Part shown: positions 1 to 10,465 of the stretch, piece after piece | How the letters are laid out: each line of letters opens with the position of its first letter | How positions within the stretch are numbered: the first letter of the stretch is position 1 | NCBI GenBank assembly: GCA_032358255.1 | Contig: JAULBX010027086.1 | Span: 1-40,876 of the forward strand | Direction: 5' to 3' | Source: Heterotrichella gracilis | Lineage: Eukaryota; Sar; Xanthophyceae; Tribonematales; Xanthonemataceae | Length of the DNA stretch: 40,876 nt | Program-made: the position numbers and the translations under genes | The notes under the pieces: model-generated | Told to the model about the DNA's origin: nothing | The model's database searches: none | Seen by the model: only the letters and a program-made list of their open reading frames with translations

Positions 1-507
1 CCTTGCTTAGTTGAACTCAAGACTCAACTCAAACTCAGGTGCTGAGCCAACGGCTGGGTCGACCGTTGGAGGGGCAGGTGTACACCTACACTATACAGGG
101 AGTAGGGTCCAAGGTGGTAGCGATGGGCTTGGGATTAGGGCGTGGGAGCAGCCGTGGCTGCTTAGGGTACATGGTAAGGGATTTCGGCGGTATGTGTGGG
201 TTGTCACTGGCCAGCAGGCTGTGGCAGATTAGGGTTTACATCGCAGCCGGGTAGGGTACAGGTTGGGCAGCTGCCATCACAGCCATGCACCGGGTGTCTG
301 CTGATGCGTCATTCCATTGCCCAATGCACTTTCCCCGCCACCTCTGATGCTCACACCATCATCAACTGCTCCACGCCCACCTCAGCATAGGCTTCAATCC
401 TCCCCCCCCCCCTCCCCCCCCCCCTAAACCCAAAACCCCATCCCACCCACCCACCCACGCAACCAAGAGCAGGGAAGCTGACGCGTGGCGGTGCGCTGTG
501 GTTGCAG
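1..507. other. Upstream part of LIN37-like locus, intron-like
   Basis: No complete gene is visible. A candidate 13-codon exon lies at about 39-77 (+), between a CAG acceptor and a GTGTAC donor, in a phase that would join the exon at 508; this is weak because nothing diagnostic is encoded. The rest looks intronic, with a poly-C tract near 402-424 ahead of the acceptor at 505-507. The true start of the LIN37-like gene probably lies outside the window. Confidence 0.3.
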
Positions 508-1801
508 GTGCGTGTGGACCGAGGGGAGGAGGAGCTTTCCCCCTACGCCCTGCTGCGGCGCTGGGTGCAGAACGATCCTGAGGCGGATACACACCCTTTC
601 CCATTTGACGTATGTTATTTACCTCCTTTTCCAACCCTGTCCTGCCCACTAGCCATCTCTCAATATTTCCCTGGGATATACACGCCTTCCTGTTCGATTT
701 ATGTTACTCTATCCTCTGCATCCCACCCCTCTATGGCCATCCTTCGATCCTACCTCTATTCTCCTTGCCCTCCTTGCCCTAATCGCCAATCCCTCCTCCC
801 ACGCACAAGTCATGGCATGTGTATGTTATTCACGCATGCCAATCAGCTAGCAGCACGCCTTCCTCAGGCACATGTCTGCATGACAGAACCAGCTGCATTT
901 CCATGGCAGTCCCATTTGCATTTACATGTGCATGGCCATTTGCATTTGCAGGGCCATTTGCATGACGGGGCCAATTGCTGCACCAACGCCCACACCCTTC
1001 CCCTGCGTTCCCGCCCTCTTACTCCTGCAGAACCCTCCCCTTTACCATTCCCCCCAACCCCGCAGGACCTCGCCCCCTTGCAGCTCCCCCCGCCCCTGCT
1101 GGCCATCGATTCCTCGTCATACCCCCCACCCATGGAGCCCCCACTGCTCACACACCACCAGGTGCCGCCCATAGAGGTGCGTGCCGCAGAGGGTTTAGGG
1201 TTAAAGGTCCAGGGTCTAGGGTCTGCTTGCACACCAATAGCAAATAGACCGCCAGATCTGCTCACGCACGCATGCACAGATGATGGGTGCCGTAGCAGGT
1301 CCTGTGTAGACCATGCATACTGCCGGGGAGCTTGGCATGCCCGTAGCTTGCTGGTTTCACATAGGTCGGTCTCTATTTACTTTCTATAAACAAACGGAAA
1401 AGGCAGGCCATAACATGATGGCACCACGTGACCACAAAAATAAAAAATGACAGTTATTGCATTAGTATGCTCCTGACGTGCGCATACCATGAGGTCCAAA
1501 CCACATGAGCTCGCCATGCACCCGCCATGCCCCTACCACCCGCACCACCCCGCAGGGAACCCATATGCTGGTGCCTCCCTTGCACCTACCCCACCTCCCT
1601 TGCAACCCTTAACCCTAAACTCTAAACCCCGCCCCGCAGGCCCTGCAGCAGCACCTGAGTGGACACTGGAGGACGGTGCGCCAGTTCCACCAGATGCAGA
1701 GCGAGCGGCGGGGCCAGCGCTACATCCACCGCCTCAACGCGGTGGTCGAAATGGGGCGCCAGGGGGCCGCGGGTCAGGGTCAGCCACCCAATCAAACGTG
1801 A
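508..1801 (+). CDS. LIN37: LIN37-like MuvB/DREAM subunit, 5'-partial
   Basis: This is the C-terminal part of a probable LIN37 homologue. LIN37 is a core subunit of the MuvB complex, which with E2F/DP, RB-like or MYB proteins controls cell-cycle genes in the nucleus. I read exons 508-609, 1066-1176 and 1640-1801, all phase 0, ending in TGA. Three landmarks occur in the order known for animal LIN37: a short block SPYALLRRWVQNDP (compare LYPICRAWMRNSP), a proline-rich LQLPPPL stretch (compare YKLPPPTPP), and a C-terminal helix with HWRTVRQFHQMQSERR and then RYIHRLNAVVEMGRQ (compare the WKRIRQRWKEAS helix followed by LRYSESMKILREMYERQ). The N-terminus is not in the window or is in unrecognised upstream exons. 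The assignment rests on pattern similarity; a search with the joined 125 residues would settle it. The last exon is followed by decaying copies of itself. Confidence 0.6.
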
Positions 1802-2165
1802 CATTGTGCGGCCGGAATGTGTGTGGGGAGGGTCCCAGTGCAAAATTAATGCTGGCGTGGCTTCACATCAAGGTGGCATTGCGGTGTACATGTACAGGCT
1901 TACAGTGGCGGGAACATCGCTACACCCACTGCCTGGAAGCCGTTGTCGAGCTGGGGCGCCAGGGGGGCGTGGGACAGCGTCAGCCACCCAATCAACCGTG
2001 ACGTGGTGCGGACCGCCTGGGGCCAGAATATGTGTGGGGAGGAACCCAGTGCAGGAACAGCGCTTGGGTGTTTTCTCATCCATGAGGTATATGTGCAGGG
2101 GCGGGGGCACTGCCGGTACAACCGGCGGCGCTCAATGCAGTGATGGGCATGGGGCGCTGGCCGCC
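1719..2165 (+). repeat. Tandem decaying copies of the LIN37 terminal exon
   Basis: The segment from about 1719 (TACATCCACCGCCTCAACGC) through the stop codon and into the 3' flank recurs almost exactly 200 bp later, from 1921 to about 2097. It keeps GGGGCGCCAGGGGG and CAGCCACCCAATCAA. A third, shorter and more diverged copy starts near 2117 (TACAACCGGCGGCGCTCAAT). The copied region crosses the stop codon, so it is genomic duplication rather than extra protein repeats. The order of decay suggests that the first copy is the functional exon. Confidence 0.8.
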
Positions 2166-3397
2166 ATGCGCCACGTGATGTGCATGCAGCATCAGGGCAC
2201 CACCACCCACCACCCACCAGATGTTATTTAATGCAGCACCGAGGACGCCAGTTGGCAGTGAAATCGCCCATAGGCAGGTAGCACGATGCGCCGCACAGCA
2301 GCAGCACATGGGAGACATGCATCAGCAGGGCTTGGGGGGGGGGGGGGGGGGATGCCGCGGCGTGGCGACGCGTCCGAGGCTTCCTTATGCGCAGGCATCA
2401 CTATGCGCCATGTGGCAGCGACTGGGCATTGGCGAGGCATTGCACGCCATGCGGTCCACCATGCTGTCCACTACTGATGGCGGGGCATGCAGCAGGGCAC
2501 TGCATGGGGGTTTGGTGGCGGGTGCGGGGCCCAGCGCCATTGAGCTGGCGTCTGCTGTATACTGTGGTGCATGTACACAGCTAGATTGACTTTTATATTT
2601 TATTATTATTATTTTGATATTACTTTTACTGTGGCACGTTTACAATCGGGCAGTGTGCGCGGTGGAGAGCAGCCACCCATTGCTGTGCCCTACTACCCTC
2701 AGCATGTCAGTTGCAGCCCCACCTGGCAGCTTGCCCAACACATATGCTGCGGCCGCTACCACCCGGCTTTGCAGGCCTGCAATACCCTGGGGGGTTCCCG
2801 CCCAACTTATTTGGAGAGTCTTTATAGTTCTCTGTAGCCACACATAGCTGTAAATTCCAGCATTTTCGCAGTAAAGCAACTATCTTTGGCGCCACGCTTG
2901 TACATTGCCCGCACCCCAACTCAGCCAGTTGTGACACACAGACACCTTGTAGCCCTTTCCTTGTGTGGCGTCTTGGTTTGCTTTGGGTAAACCGTCTGAA
3001 TACCACTGAACAGTCTTAATACAGTGAGAGCTGGGAATATGTTGCGGGATACCTTGCAAGGCAACGTAAGGGGTGGGGATTGTGTTGCGATGCTTCCCAC
3101 GGACGCCTGGGGGTTTTGGGACAGGGTGCCAACCGAGAGGGGTTACTGACCTCCTGGTGACCCTCAATGACCCTTGCCAAGGGCCTTGTGGTGGTTTGAC
3201 ACAGCTGTTGCCCAGCTGCCCTTCTTGGCTTGTGGTGCTGAGGTGGCCACAGAAGCTCCGAGAACATTCTGGGCCAATCGCCTTGCGTCATGCGGATTTT
3301 TGCAAAAAGTTGAAGCATTTTTGAGAGGGGATGCGGTGCCACGTCGCCAAATGGCGTCCGAGTCAGCAGCTGCGGGCGCCGAATTACGAAGCTGCGC
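2166..3397. other. Intergenic region between LIN37-like and PRR genes
   Basis: I see no supportable gene. There is a poly-G run at about 2334-2350, an AT-rich patch near 2590-2635 and otherwise unremarkable sequence. Open frames on both strands here lack codon-level or motif support. Confidence 0.5.
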
Positions 3398-3552
3398 GAT
3401 ATTTCCTGGAAGATATCCTGCACACAATCCGGGAGCAATATACGGAGAATATCCCGGTTTGACCGGGGCTCTCCAGCCATGGCTTCCGAATCTGATTTGC
3501 CACTCTCCGGTCGTTTCTCGGATTTCTCAGCAATATCCGGCGATATTCTCGG
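3398..3552. promoter_or_regulatory. Cluster of ATATC/GATAT motifs upstream of clock gene
   Basis: Six close ATAT-centred motifs fall within 155 bp, about 390-540 bp upstream of the PRR start codon: GATATT at 3398, GATATC at 3412, AATATA near 3437, GAATATCCCGG at 3447, AATATCCGG at 3532 and CGATATTCTCGG at 3541. Several share an ATATCC(S)GG arrangement. In plants, CCA1/LHY-type MYB factors bind AAATATCT-like evening elements in TOC1 promoters. The motifs here share the ATATC core but are not exact evening elements. A regulatory role is inferred. Confidence 0.35.
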
Positions 3553-3938
3553 AATCGGATTCCACCCAGCACCGGTTTGCCCTTATTGGCCCGCCGATTG
3601 TCGCCATTGGCCCGCCGAGACCACGTGGAGCAAATCTCTGGCGGCCAGATACGCAAAACGGGCCCAAAAGGGAGATCTGATCGCCTTTTTCTACTTTTCC
3701 ACCGCAAAAGCCTGCACACGCATTTCGCCTGACGAGTGAAACCTGGCCCAGGCTCCGCGGACCGTCCACCAGAAATATGCTTGGCGAGCTGCTTACCAGG
3801 AACGCAAACACAGCGAAACATCGCCCCAGAACCGTCAACACAGCGCATCATCCCCACAGCCGGCAGTTTGGAGAACCTACCGTCCAGAGAACGCAGCCAG
3901 TATGTCCCCAGTGACAACACACAGCCACCCTCGTAACC
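3553..3938 (+). promoter_or_regulatory. Proximal upstream region and 5' UTR of the PRR gene
   Basis: The region directly upstream of the ATG at 3939 contains ATTGGCCCGCCGA twice (about 3585 and 3606). These are inverted CCAAT-type boxes next to GC-rich sequence. No TATA box is obvious. The start context is AACCATGG. Confidence 0.3.
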
Positions 3939-6900
3939 ATGGCAGCCTTCATGGCGCAACCGCCCAGTGCTAGCCTCAACCTGACCAGTTTGGTGGACCC
4001 AAAGACCGTGCGAGTCTTGGTCGTGGACAGCAAGCACTCCTCACGACAGGCTATCGTCAGCCTGCTGCAGGAATGCTCCTACCAGGTAGGCGCTCGTGGA
4101 AACAACGAGGGTTTCTCGCTCAGCCCGCGTGTCAGCCCAGGTGCTACTATGCCAGCCACAGAGGGGACTTTTCCCCCTCCCAGCGGTGCAGCATCCCTCG
4201 CCTTGCTGAGTCCGTTGGGCCCTGTTTCAGGTCACGCCGGTAAAGACCACCAAGGAGGCGTTGGACGTGCTTACTCAGCAGCAGCGACCCGGTGCTGAGC
4301 CGGCCTTCGACCTCGTCCTGAAAGAGCACGACCCGCCGGGCGTGGATGCGTGCAAGCTGCTCAAGAAGTTCCTGACCAGCGAAAGCCTGCAGAAAATCCC
4401 CGTGATAGGTACGTTGGAGGCAGGCTCCAGGTGGCCTGATTGGCTGCTGGGCGCTTGGAAGGTTTGGGGCAGGCGTTATTTTTTCTGCTTCCACACGACG
4501 TTGCACCCCAAGATACCTCTGTTAGATATTTTCCGTCCACTCATCTCCCGTTCACACCCCAACCCTTTCTTTGTCTGGTGTCCGGGCAGATACCCAGCAG
4601 TATCGGCCCCAAACTTCCTTGTGTCTGAATTGCGCAAAGCTTCCATCACGTTTTCGCCCACATCCGCCGACACCCGTTCACCGTTTGATCGTGATGCAGT
4701 GGTGTCATCGCAAGATGACAGGGAGGTTGTGCTCAAGTGCCTCAGCTTGGGGGCAGCCGACTACCTCGTCAAGCCCTTGCGGCAGAACGAGCTGCGCAAC
4801 CTGTGGACTCGCGTGTGGTGGCGACGGGTGAGTTGAATTGCCGTCTGGCCGTCGCATGTGCACCCATACCCATCGTGGGCAGCCTTCAGCTCCTCCTTAA
4901 GGCCAGAACGCCGGTGACTTGCTGGGAAAGGGGTAAGCTTTGCAGCCACAGCGGTTTGGAAGTGTGTGGAAACTTCGTCGACAGTGGAATTTCTCAACGT
5001 GGATTCATATCAGCCGAGGATGATTGGGGCAGCCAGGGAACCCACAGCACTCTTCCAGCCTTCGTAGCAGCCTTAAGGCCCATTCAAGGTGGCTGATCAG
5101 GGTTCTACAGCAGCACACAGCCTTGGAAACCCTGGATGGGTCAGCAGCACACCCACCTCAACATGGGTCAAATGCATGGCAGCCTGCATCATCAGCCAAC
5201 AGCCAAGCACGACTCCACCCTGCAGTGCACACACTGTACAAGAACCTCCTGTATCACTGCTCACTGTCCCACTGTGCTGTTTTGCAGGTTGCTCGGCTGA
5301 ACCCTGCCGGCCATGGCGTGCCGTATGCCTCGGTGCACCCAGCGGCAGGCCTGCCCGAGTTCTACACGCCTGCTGTCAGCGCAAGCCCCAGCAAAGACAC
5401 CAAATGGTGAGCCACAAACCACTTTGGTTGGTTTTCCATCAGCCCGCATCAAACCCAACCCCATTCTTTCCAGCAAGCACAAACTCAATTCAGTTTGTTT
5501 TCTTAAAAATCATTTACAGTTCTGGTACTGAATGCGCAAGTGCTGCTGTGCAGTGACGAGGAGGAGGAACCCACTTCCAAGGAGGGCAGCGCCCCAGACG
5601 GCAACGGCAGCAAAGATGGCAACGGCAGCAGCAGGTAAGCACACACATCTCATCCTCTGCGCCCCTGCTTGCTTCCAACCATAAATTCTGTGGCTAAACA
5701 TATAATCTCCTTAATTCTTGCCATGATCATGTAGCTGACACAACCCCTCTGTTTCCACAGGACCCAAGTCAACACTGGCAACGGGAACAGCAACGGCAAT
5801 GGCAACAGCGCCACACGCGAGCTGCACCCCATCCGTACAGGCCACGGCAGCAACAACGTGAATGGCACCTCCCGCAGCAATGCAGCCAATGGCGACTCTG
5901 GCAACAAGTGCAGCGGGAATGGCAACGGCAACAGCAACGGCAACGGCGCCTCCACCACCCTCTGGCACCATGAGGGCGCCGCATCGGTCCACCCGGTGGA
6001 GCGCGCAGGCGGCGACGGGCAGCGCTACGCAGCGGTGCACGTGGGCGCCTCCCCACAACCCCACGCCGCGCACCACCACAACTCGGGGGACCACGGCTCG
6101 GGCGGCAACGGGTCTGGAGGCCATGGCTCCGGGAACAAGCAGGTCCCCGAGAGCAAGGGCCACCTCCAGGAGAACACCAGCACCTTCTCCAAGCACGCGC
6201 AGCAGCAGGACCCCAGGCGCTTTGCCGCAGCCAAGCCCGGTCACGAGGGCGGCGGCCACCGGGTGACAACCTCCGAGGGCAAGCGCAAGGAGACGGAGGA
6301 GGAGCGGGAGGAGCAGTTCAAGGCGCCCACGCAGGGTATGTGGTGTAGGGTTTAGGGTGCGCTGTTGGTGGCGCATTGCCTTGGCAAGCTGGACCATGCA
6401 ACCCTGCACAGCAGTGGCACTTGGTGCCTTTCAAACTCATGGGCATGGCGACAGGCCTAGTGAAAATAGCACTTCATGGCGATTGTGCACTCTCAGCATG
6501 CTGACTGCTGATTGAATGGCGCAACACTCAGCACTGATCTGTAGCTGTGGCTGATCACTCCCACCTCTCCACCCCGCAGGTAACCAAGGGTTCAGGGCAT
6601 GGAGCTCGGTGGCGCGGGAGTGGCAGGGACGCAAGCGCCCAGCATACGAGGTAACAGGCCAGATGGCGGAAGCGCCCCCCGGCCCACCACCTGCCCTCGG
6701 AACCGGCCTGTTCACTTCCACAAGCACCAGCTTGCGGCCCAATGAGCTCCAGAGCGATCAGCTGGAGGTACACACCACTGCCCACCCGCCACAGCCCAAT
6801 CATCTTGTGCATGGGCTCGCGCCTACCACTGCCCACCTGCCACTGGGCGCTCACCTCATGCACTGCCGCACTTGTCACTGCCCCACCCACCGCCCACCTG

Positions 6901-9900
6901 GTGTAGCCGCCCACTGCGTGAGCCTGCCTCCCACACAAATCCACCTGCATGTCTCCCATCCCTCTGCCTTCATGCCCAGATGCACATTTCAGAACCTCAC
7001 ACCATGCCACCTACCCTGGCACCATTTGTGCTGTAAATGACCCCCCTCCTCCCACCCCCCGCAGGCCATGCGGGCATCCAACACCCCCGTCGCCGCTGCC
7101 GCCAAGTTCCCCGAGCCCAAGGCCACCGGCGGCACCCTGGACAGCCAGGCCACCGCCAGCGAGGACACCTTGCTCATCCGCCGCTCCACCCCCTCGGGGA
7201 CCGTGGTCGTCCCCGTGCCCCAGTACGCGGCATCCCAGGACCAGCAGCAGCAGCAGCAGACACACGCCAGCTTGAGCCACAGCGGCCCCATGCAGGGCCA
7301 GGTGCGGTGGCCCCCGAGCGCGCAGCAGGCCGTGGCCCAGCAGCAGCAGCTGCGCATGCAGGCACAGAAGGAGCCGGGCATGGGCGGGGGCCATGGGCCG
7401 CGCCCGCAGCTGCCGCCGCACGTGCTGCAGGCGCTCATGGCGCAGGCGCAGGCACAAGGTGGGGACAGCTGTCAATTTGTGTATCTATCTGATTGATTGT
7501 GTAGATTCGACTTGAGGGTGGTGTGTAAGGGGGCAAGGTGTTTTGCACTGGGTATGCATGCGCGTGTGGCACTGCACCCCAGCCCCCCTTTGAACCCTAG
7601 CGGGCGTGTGAATTGGTCTCTAAGCCCCTGTATTGCACTCTCGTGAGCAACTTCATTTTCATTCCCCTTGTGTGCTGACCCCCCTCCCTCTTGCCTCCCG
7701 CAGCCGGCGCAGGGTCCATGGGCCACTTCATGTCCCCGCACGCGCACCCCCAGAACTTCAACCCCTTCTCCCCCTGGGGCTTCAATGGCATGAACTCGCA
7801 GATGGCCAACCAGATGGCCTCCCAGATGGGCCCTCAGATGTCGGGCGTGAGCTCGCAGGGCAGCGACAACCCCTCGGACCAGTTCCAGCGCGCACTGCAG
7901 AACTACTACCTGCAGCAGGGCACGCAGCAGCTCATCAACGCAGCGGCAATGGTGCGGTAACATCCATAGTAGTAGTGTAAATTATCGCTATGAGCAACAT
8001 AGGGGGGGTGATGTCGGAACAGTTATTGGCATGCACTAAGATGGGGATGCCCAGCACATGCATGGTTACAGCTGCAGCTGCATCTTTGCCTCCACACCCG
8101 CCACTGGCAGCTTCCCACAAATACTTCAACCTGCCCTCCCCAGCATTCCATTAACCCGCTCCTTCTCCTTCCCTGCAGGCGCAGCACCAGCAGCAGCAAC
8201 ACCAGCAGCAGCAGCAGGCCGCCGCAGCAGCTGCTCAGCAGGCACAGCAAGCTCAGCAGCATGCCGAGGCTAACAGGGACCTCCAGCAGCAGCTGGGGGC
8301 CTACATGTACGCCCAGGGGCTGCAGCAGGGCTATGCCAACTTCATTCCGCCCTTTGGAGTGGTGAGTGCAGAGCATGTTGGTTGCTATGGAGGTGCCTTG
8401 CCTGTGTGGTGGTGCATATGTGTGTTGACCGCTGTATGCTGGATTGCTGTCGTGCCCATCCTGCATCCTGCTGCAGCCAGCCGACTCCACCCCTTCCTGT
8501 GTGCAACCCTGCTGACCCTTGCCCTAGGCCCCAAAATACTGAACACACTCTCCCCCCTTTCCAGCAGGCCGGCCAGATGCCCGGGCAGCAGATGCAGGCC
8601 CAGCAGCAGATGCCCTTCCCGCCCCAGTGGCGCCCGCCAAACTCCTGGCCCTCGGCGCAGCTCTCCTCCGAGCCCTCCATCGCCGCACCCACCAACTCCA
8701 AGGCGGTCACCACCGGCACCACCCACCCGCCCCAGCCCAAGGCCAGCAGCAAGCCCTCCACAGGTACCGCCCCCGTGGCGGTGGCGGTGGACGCCGGCGC
8801 CGGCCCCACCACCACCGGTGGCGCCAATGGGAACGGCAGCGGGAGCACGGGGAAGACGCGCAGCGACAAGCTGATCAGCGAGCCCTCGCGCAAGGAACGC
8901 CGCATCCAGGCGCTGCACAAGTTCAAGCAGAAGCGCAAGGTGAGAAGAAAAATAGTATTTTGTGTTTTATTTTGAATAGTAGTTTGGGCCACACCCCAAT
9001 GCATGTGCTGTGCATACTTTCGCAAGGCGCTTCTTGGCTACATCCTACTCCAGCGCACCAACCCAACGCTGCGCCATTGCCCCCCGTTGCATGGCCTGCA
9101 GAACCTGTGTTTCACCAGGAAGAACCCATCAAGAAAACCCTAAACCCTAACTCCTGCCTTCCCCCCCCTGCAGAACCTGTGCTTCACCAAGAAGATCCGC
9201 TACGAGTCGCGCAAGCAGCTGGCGCAGCAGCGGCCTCGCGTGAAGGGCCAGTTTGTGCGCATCAAGCCCTCGGGCGACGACGATGCAGGCACCAGTGGCC
9301 TGGACCTCACCATGACCACCGCCCAGGGCGAGGAGGATGGGACCGGCGGGACCGGCGACTACATGCAGGTGAGGGGTGTAGGTGGTTGATGTTGGTTTGG
9401 GTAGTATACGACCCTGTCCACTGCCCTAAGTGTGCAGCCTTTGGGTGGTTATGGTAGCTGCATTATGAAGTGATGCCCAGGGCAGTGATAACCCTGCCTC
9501 CCCTGCTGCTGGCCAGTCTCGAGTGCTTAAGCATTTTCACCCAGACCAGCCACTGTCATCTTCTGTCGTCTCACCACCCCCCTGTCACCTATTTGCAGAA
9601 CCCTAAACCCTCAACCCTCCATTTGCCTACCCTCACAACCCCAAACCCTAACCCCTCCTGTTTCTACCCCTGCAGGACGAGGAGTTCGACTCTGAGGAGG
9701 ACATTGACACCGAGGAGGAGGAGGGCGACGAGGAGGACGAGGACGAGAACGAGCCCGACACCAAGGGGGCCAGGGGGGGATACGAGGACGAGGACGCAGA
9801 CGTGGTGGACAGCCCCGAGGTGGGTGCAGTTTACTGTAGGATTTGTCTAGCTGGTGCTAGTCAGTGACCCGCCACCTGGTCGGTTGTAGTTACCTTAATA

Positions 9901-10465
9901 CCGCTCTTAAATGATGCATGGCAACCTCAACTGTGTACCCGCTGTAGTTACCTTGATACCGCTCTTGAATGATCCATGGCAACCTCAACTGTGTACCCGC
10001 TGTAGCAATATTACCGTGCGGGCACTGGTTGCAGAGTAGAGTAGTGGTCCTGATGTACCCATGGGGTATGTGCTTATCTCCCTTATTCCTACACCCCCAG
10101 TGCCTCTACTTCGGCCAGAGGAAGGTGCTCCCTGCTCTCCAGAGCAGCAGCAAGCCCCCCACGCTCCCACCAGCACACCGCCTGGCCCCCGGGCCCGCGC
10201 AAACCCTGGCTCAAAGAACCTAAGGAGCTCATGCCCTGTACCGCTGCAGGGCATGGAGGTGGGCGCGCGCGCGTGGCCGCACCGCTGGGCGCACGCGCAG
10301 CAGCAGCAGCAGGCGATGGGCCATGCGGGTGTCCTAGCACAGCTTTGCCTGCAGCCGGAGGTCAGCATGGGTGCCAGGAACGGCGGGTCGGACAGCGGCT
10401 CAAACTCCCCCTGCGACCAGGGGGGGAATGGGTCAGGAGGGGACGGCGCCAGCGCGCCGCTGTAG
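3939..10465 (+). CDS. TOC1-like PRR: TOC1/PRR-type pseudo-response regulator with CCT motif
   Basis: Probable nuclear circadian-clock transcription regulator. Exons read: 3939-4085, 4231-4408, 4700-4827, 5288-5406, 5554-5634, 5761-6335, 6580-6767, 7065-7458, 7704-7951, 8179-8361, 8565-8939, 9174-9368, 9676-9819, then about 10101-10124 and 10250-10465, giving roughly 1,060 residues. The pseudo-receiver spans about residues 24-150. VRVLVVDS opens it, Glu81 in LVLKEHDPP replaces the phospho-acceptor Asp, and [11 protein letters not shown] carries the conserved Lys (about 133). [14 protein letters not shown] closely follows plant TOC1. A long Asn/Gly/Ser and Gln-rich linker follows. The CCT motif (about 853-901) is split by a phase-0 intron between KFKQKRK and [20 protein letters not shown], and ends [10 protein letters not shown]. 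After it comes an acidic Glu/Asp exon and a Gly/Ser tail. The last two or three exon borders are uncertain: an alternative donor at 9823 joined to 10101 in another frame reaches the same stop. Confidence 0.88.
9096..9125 (+). repeat. Intronic copy of the PRR exon-12 acceptor edge
   Basis: CCTGCAGAACCTGTGTTTCA at 9096 repeats the real acceptor and exon start at 9168 onward (CCTGCAGAACCTGTGCTTCA) about 72 bp upstream. AAACCCTAAACCCTAA lies between them. The copy shares roughly 30 bp and then diverges. It has its own CAG acceptor, so it may be a decoy. Confidence 0.8.
9886..10001 (+). repeat. 58-bp tandem duplication in a PRR intron
   Basis: Two head-to-tail units, 9886-9943 and 9944-10001, each begin GTAGTTACCTT and end GTGTACCCGCT, with only about three differences. 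A shorter GTAG start follows at 10002. The duplication is intronic and not coding. Confidence 0.9.

Noticed and set aside
362-649. Minus-strand open frame opposite LIN37
   Set aside because: Its Gly run is only the poly-C tract read backwards, and the plus strand carries conserved exon sequence.
3384-4037. Minus-strand 217-codon frame across the PRR promoter and first exon
   Set aside because: It overlaps the conserved receiver exon and has no recognisable motif.
5711-6409. Long minus-strand frame (232 codons) in the PRR gene
   Set aside because: It is the antisense shadow of the Gly/Asn-rich exon 6, with no domain.
7011-7475. Minus-strand frame opposite PRR exon 8
   Set aside because: Leu/Cys-rich antisense of a GC-rich exon; the plus strand agrees in phase with flanking exons.
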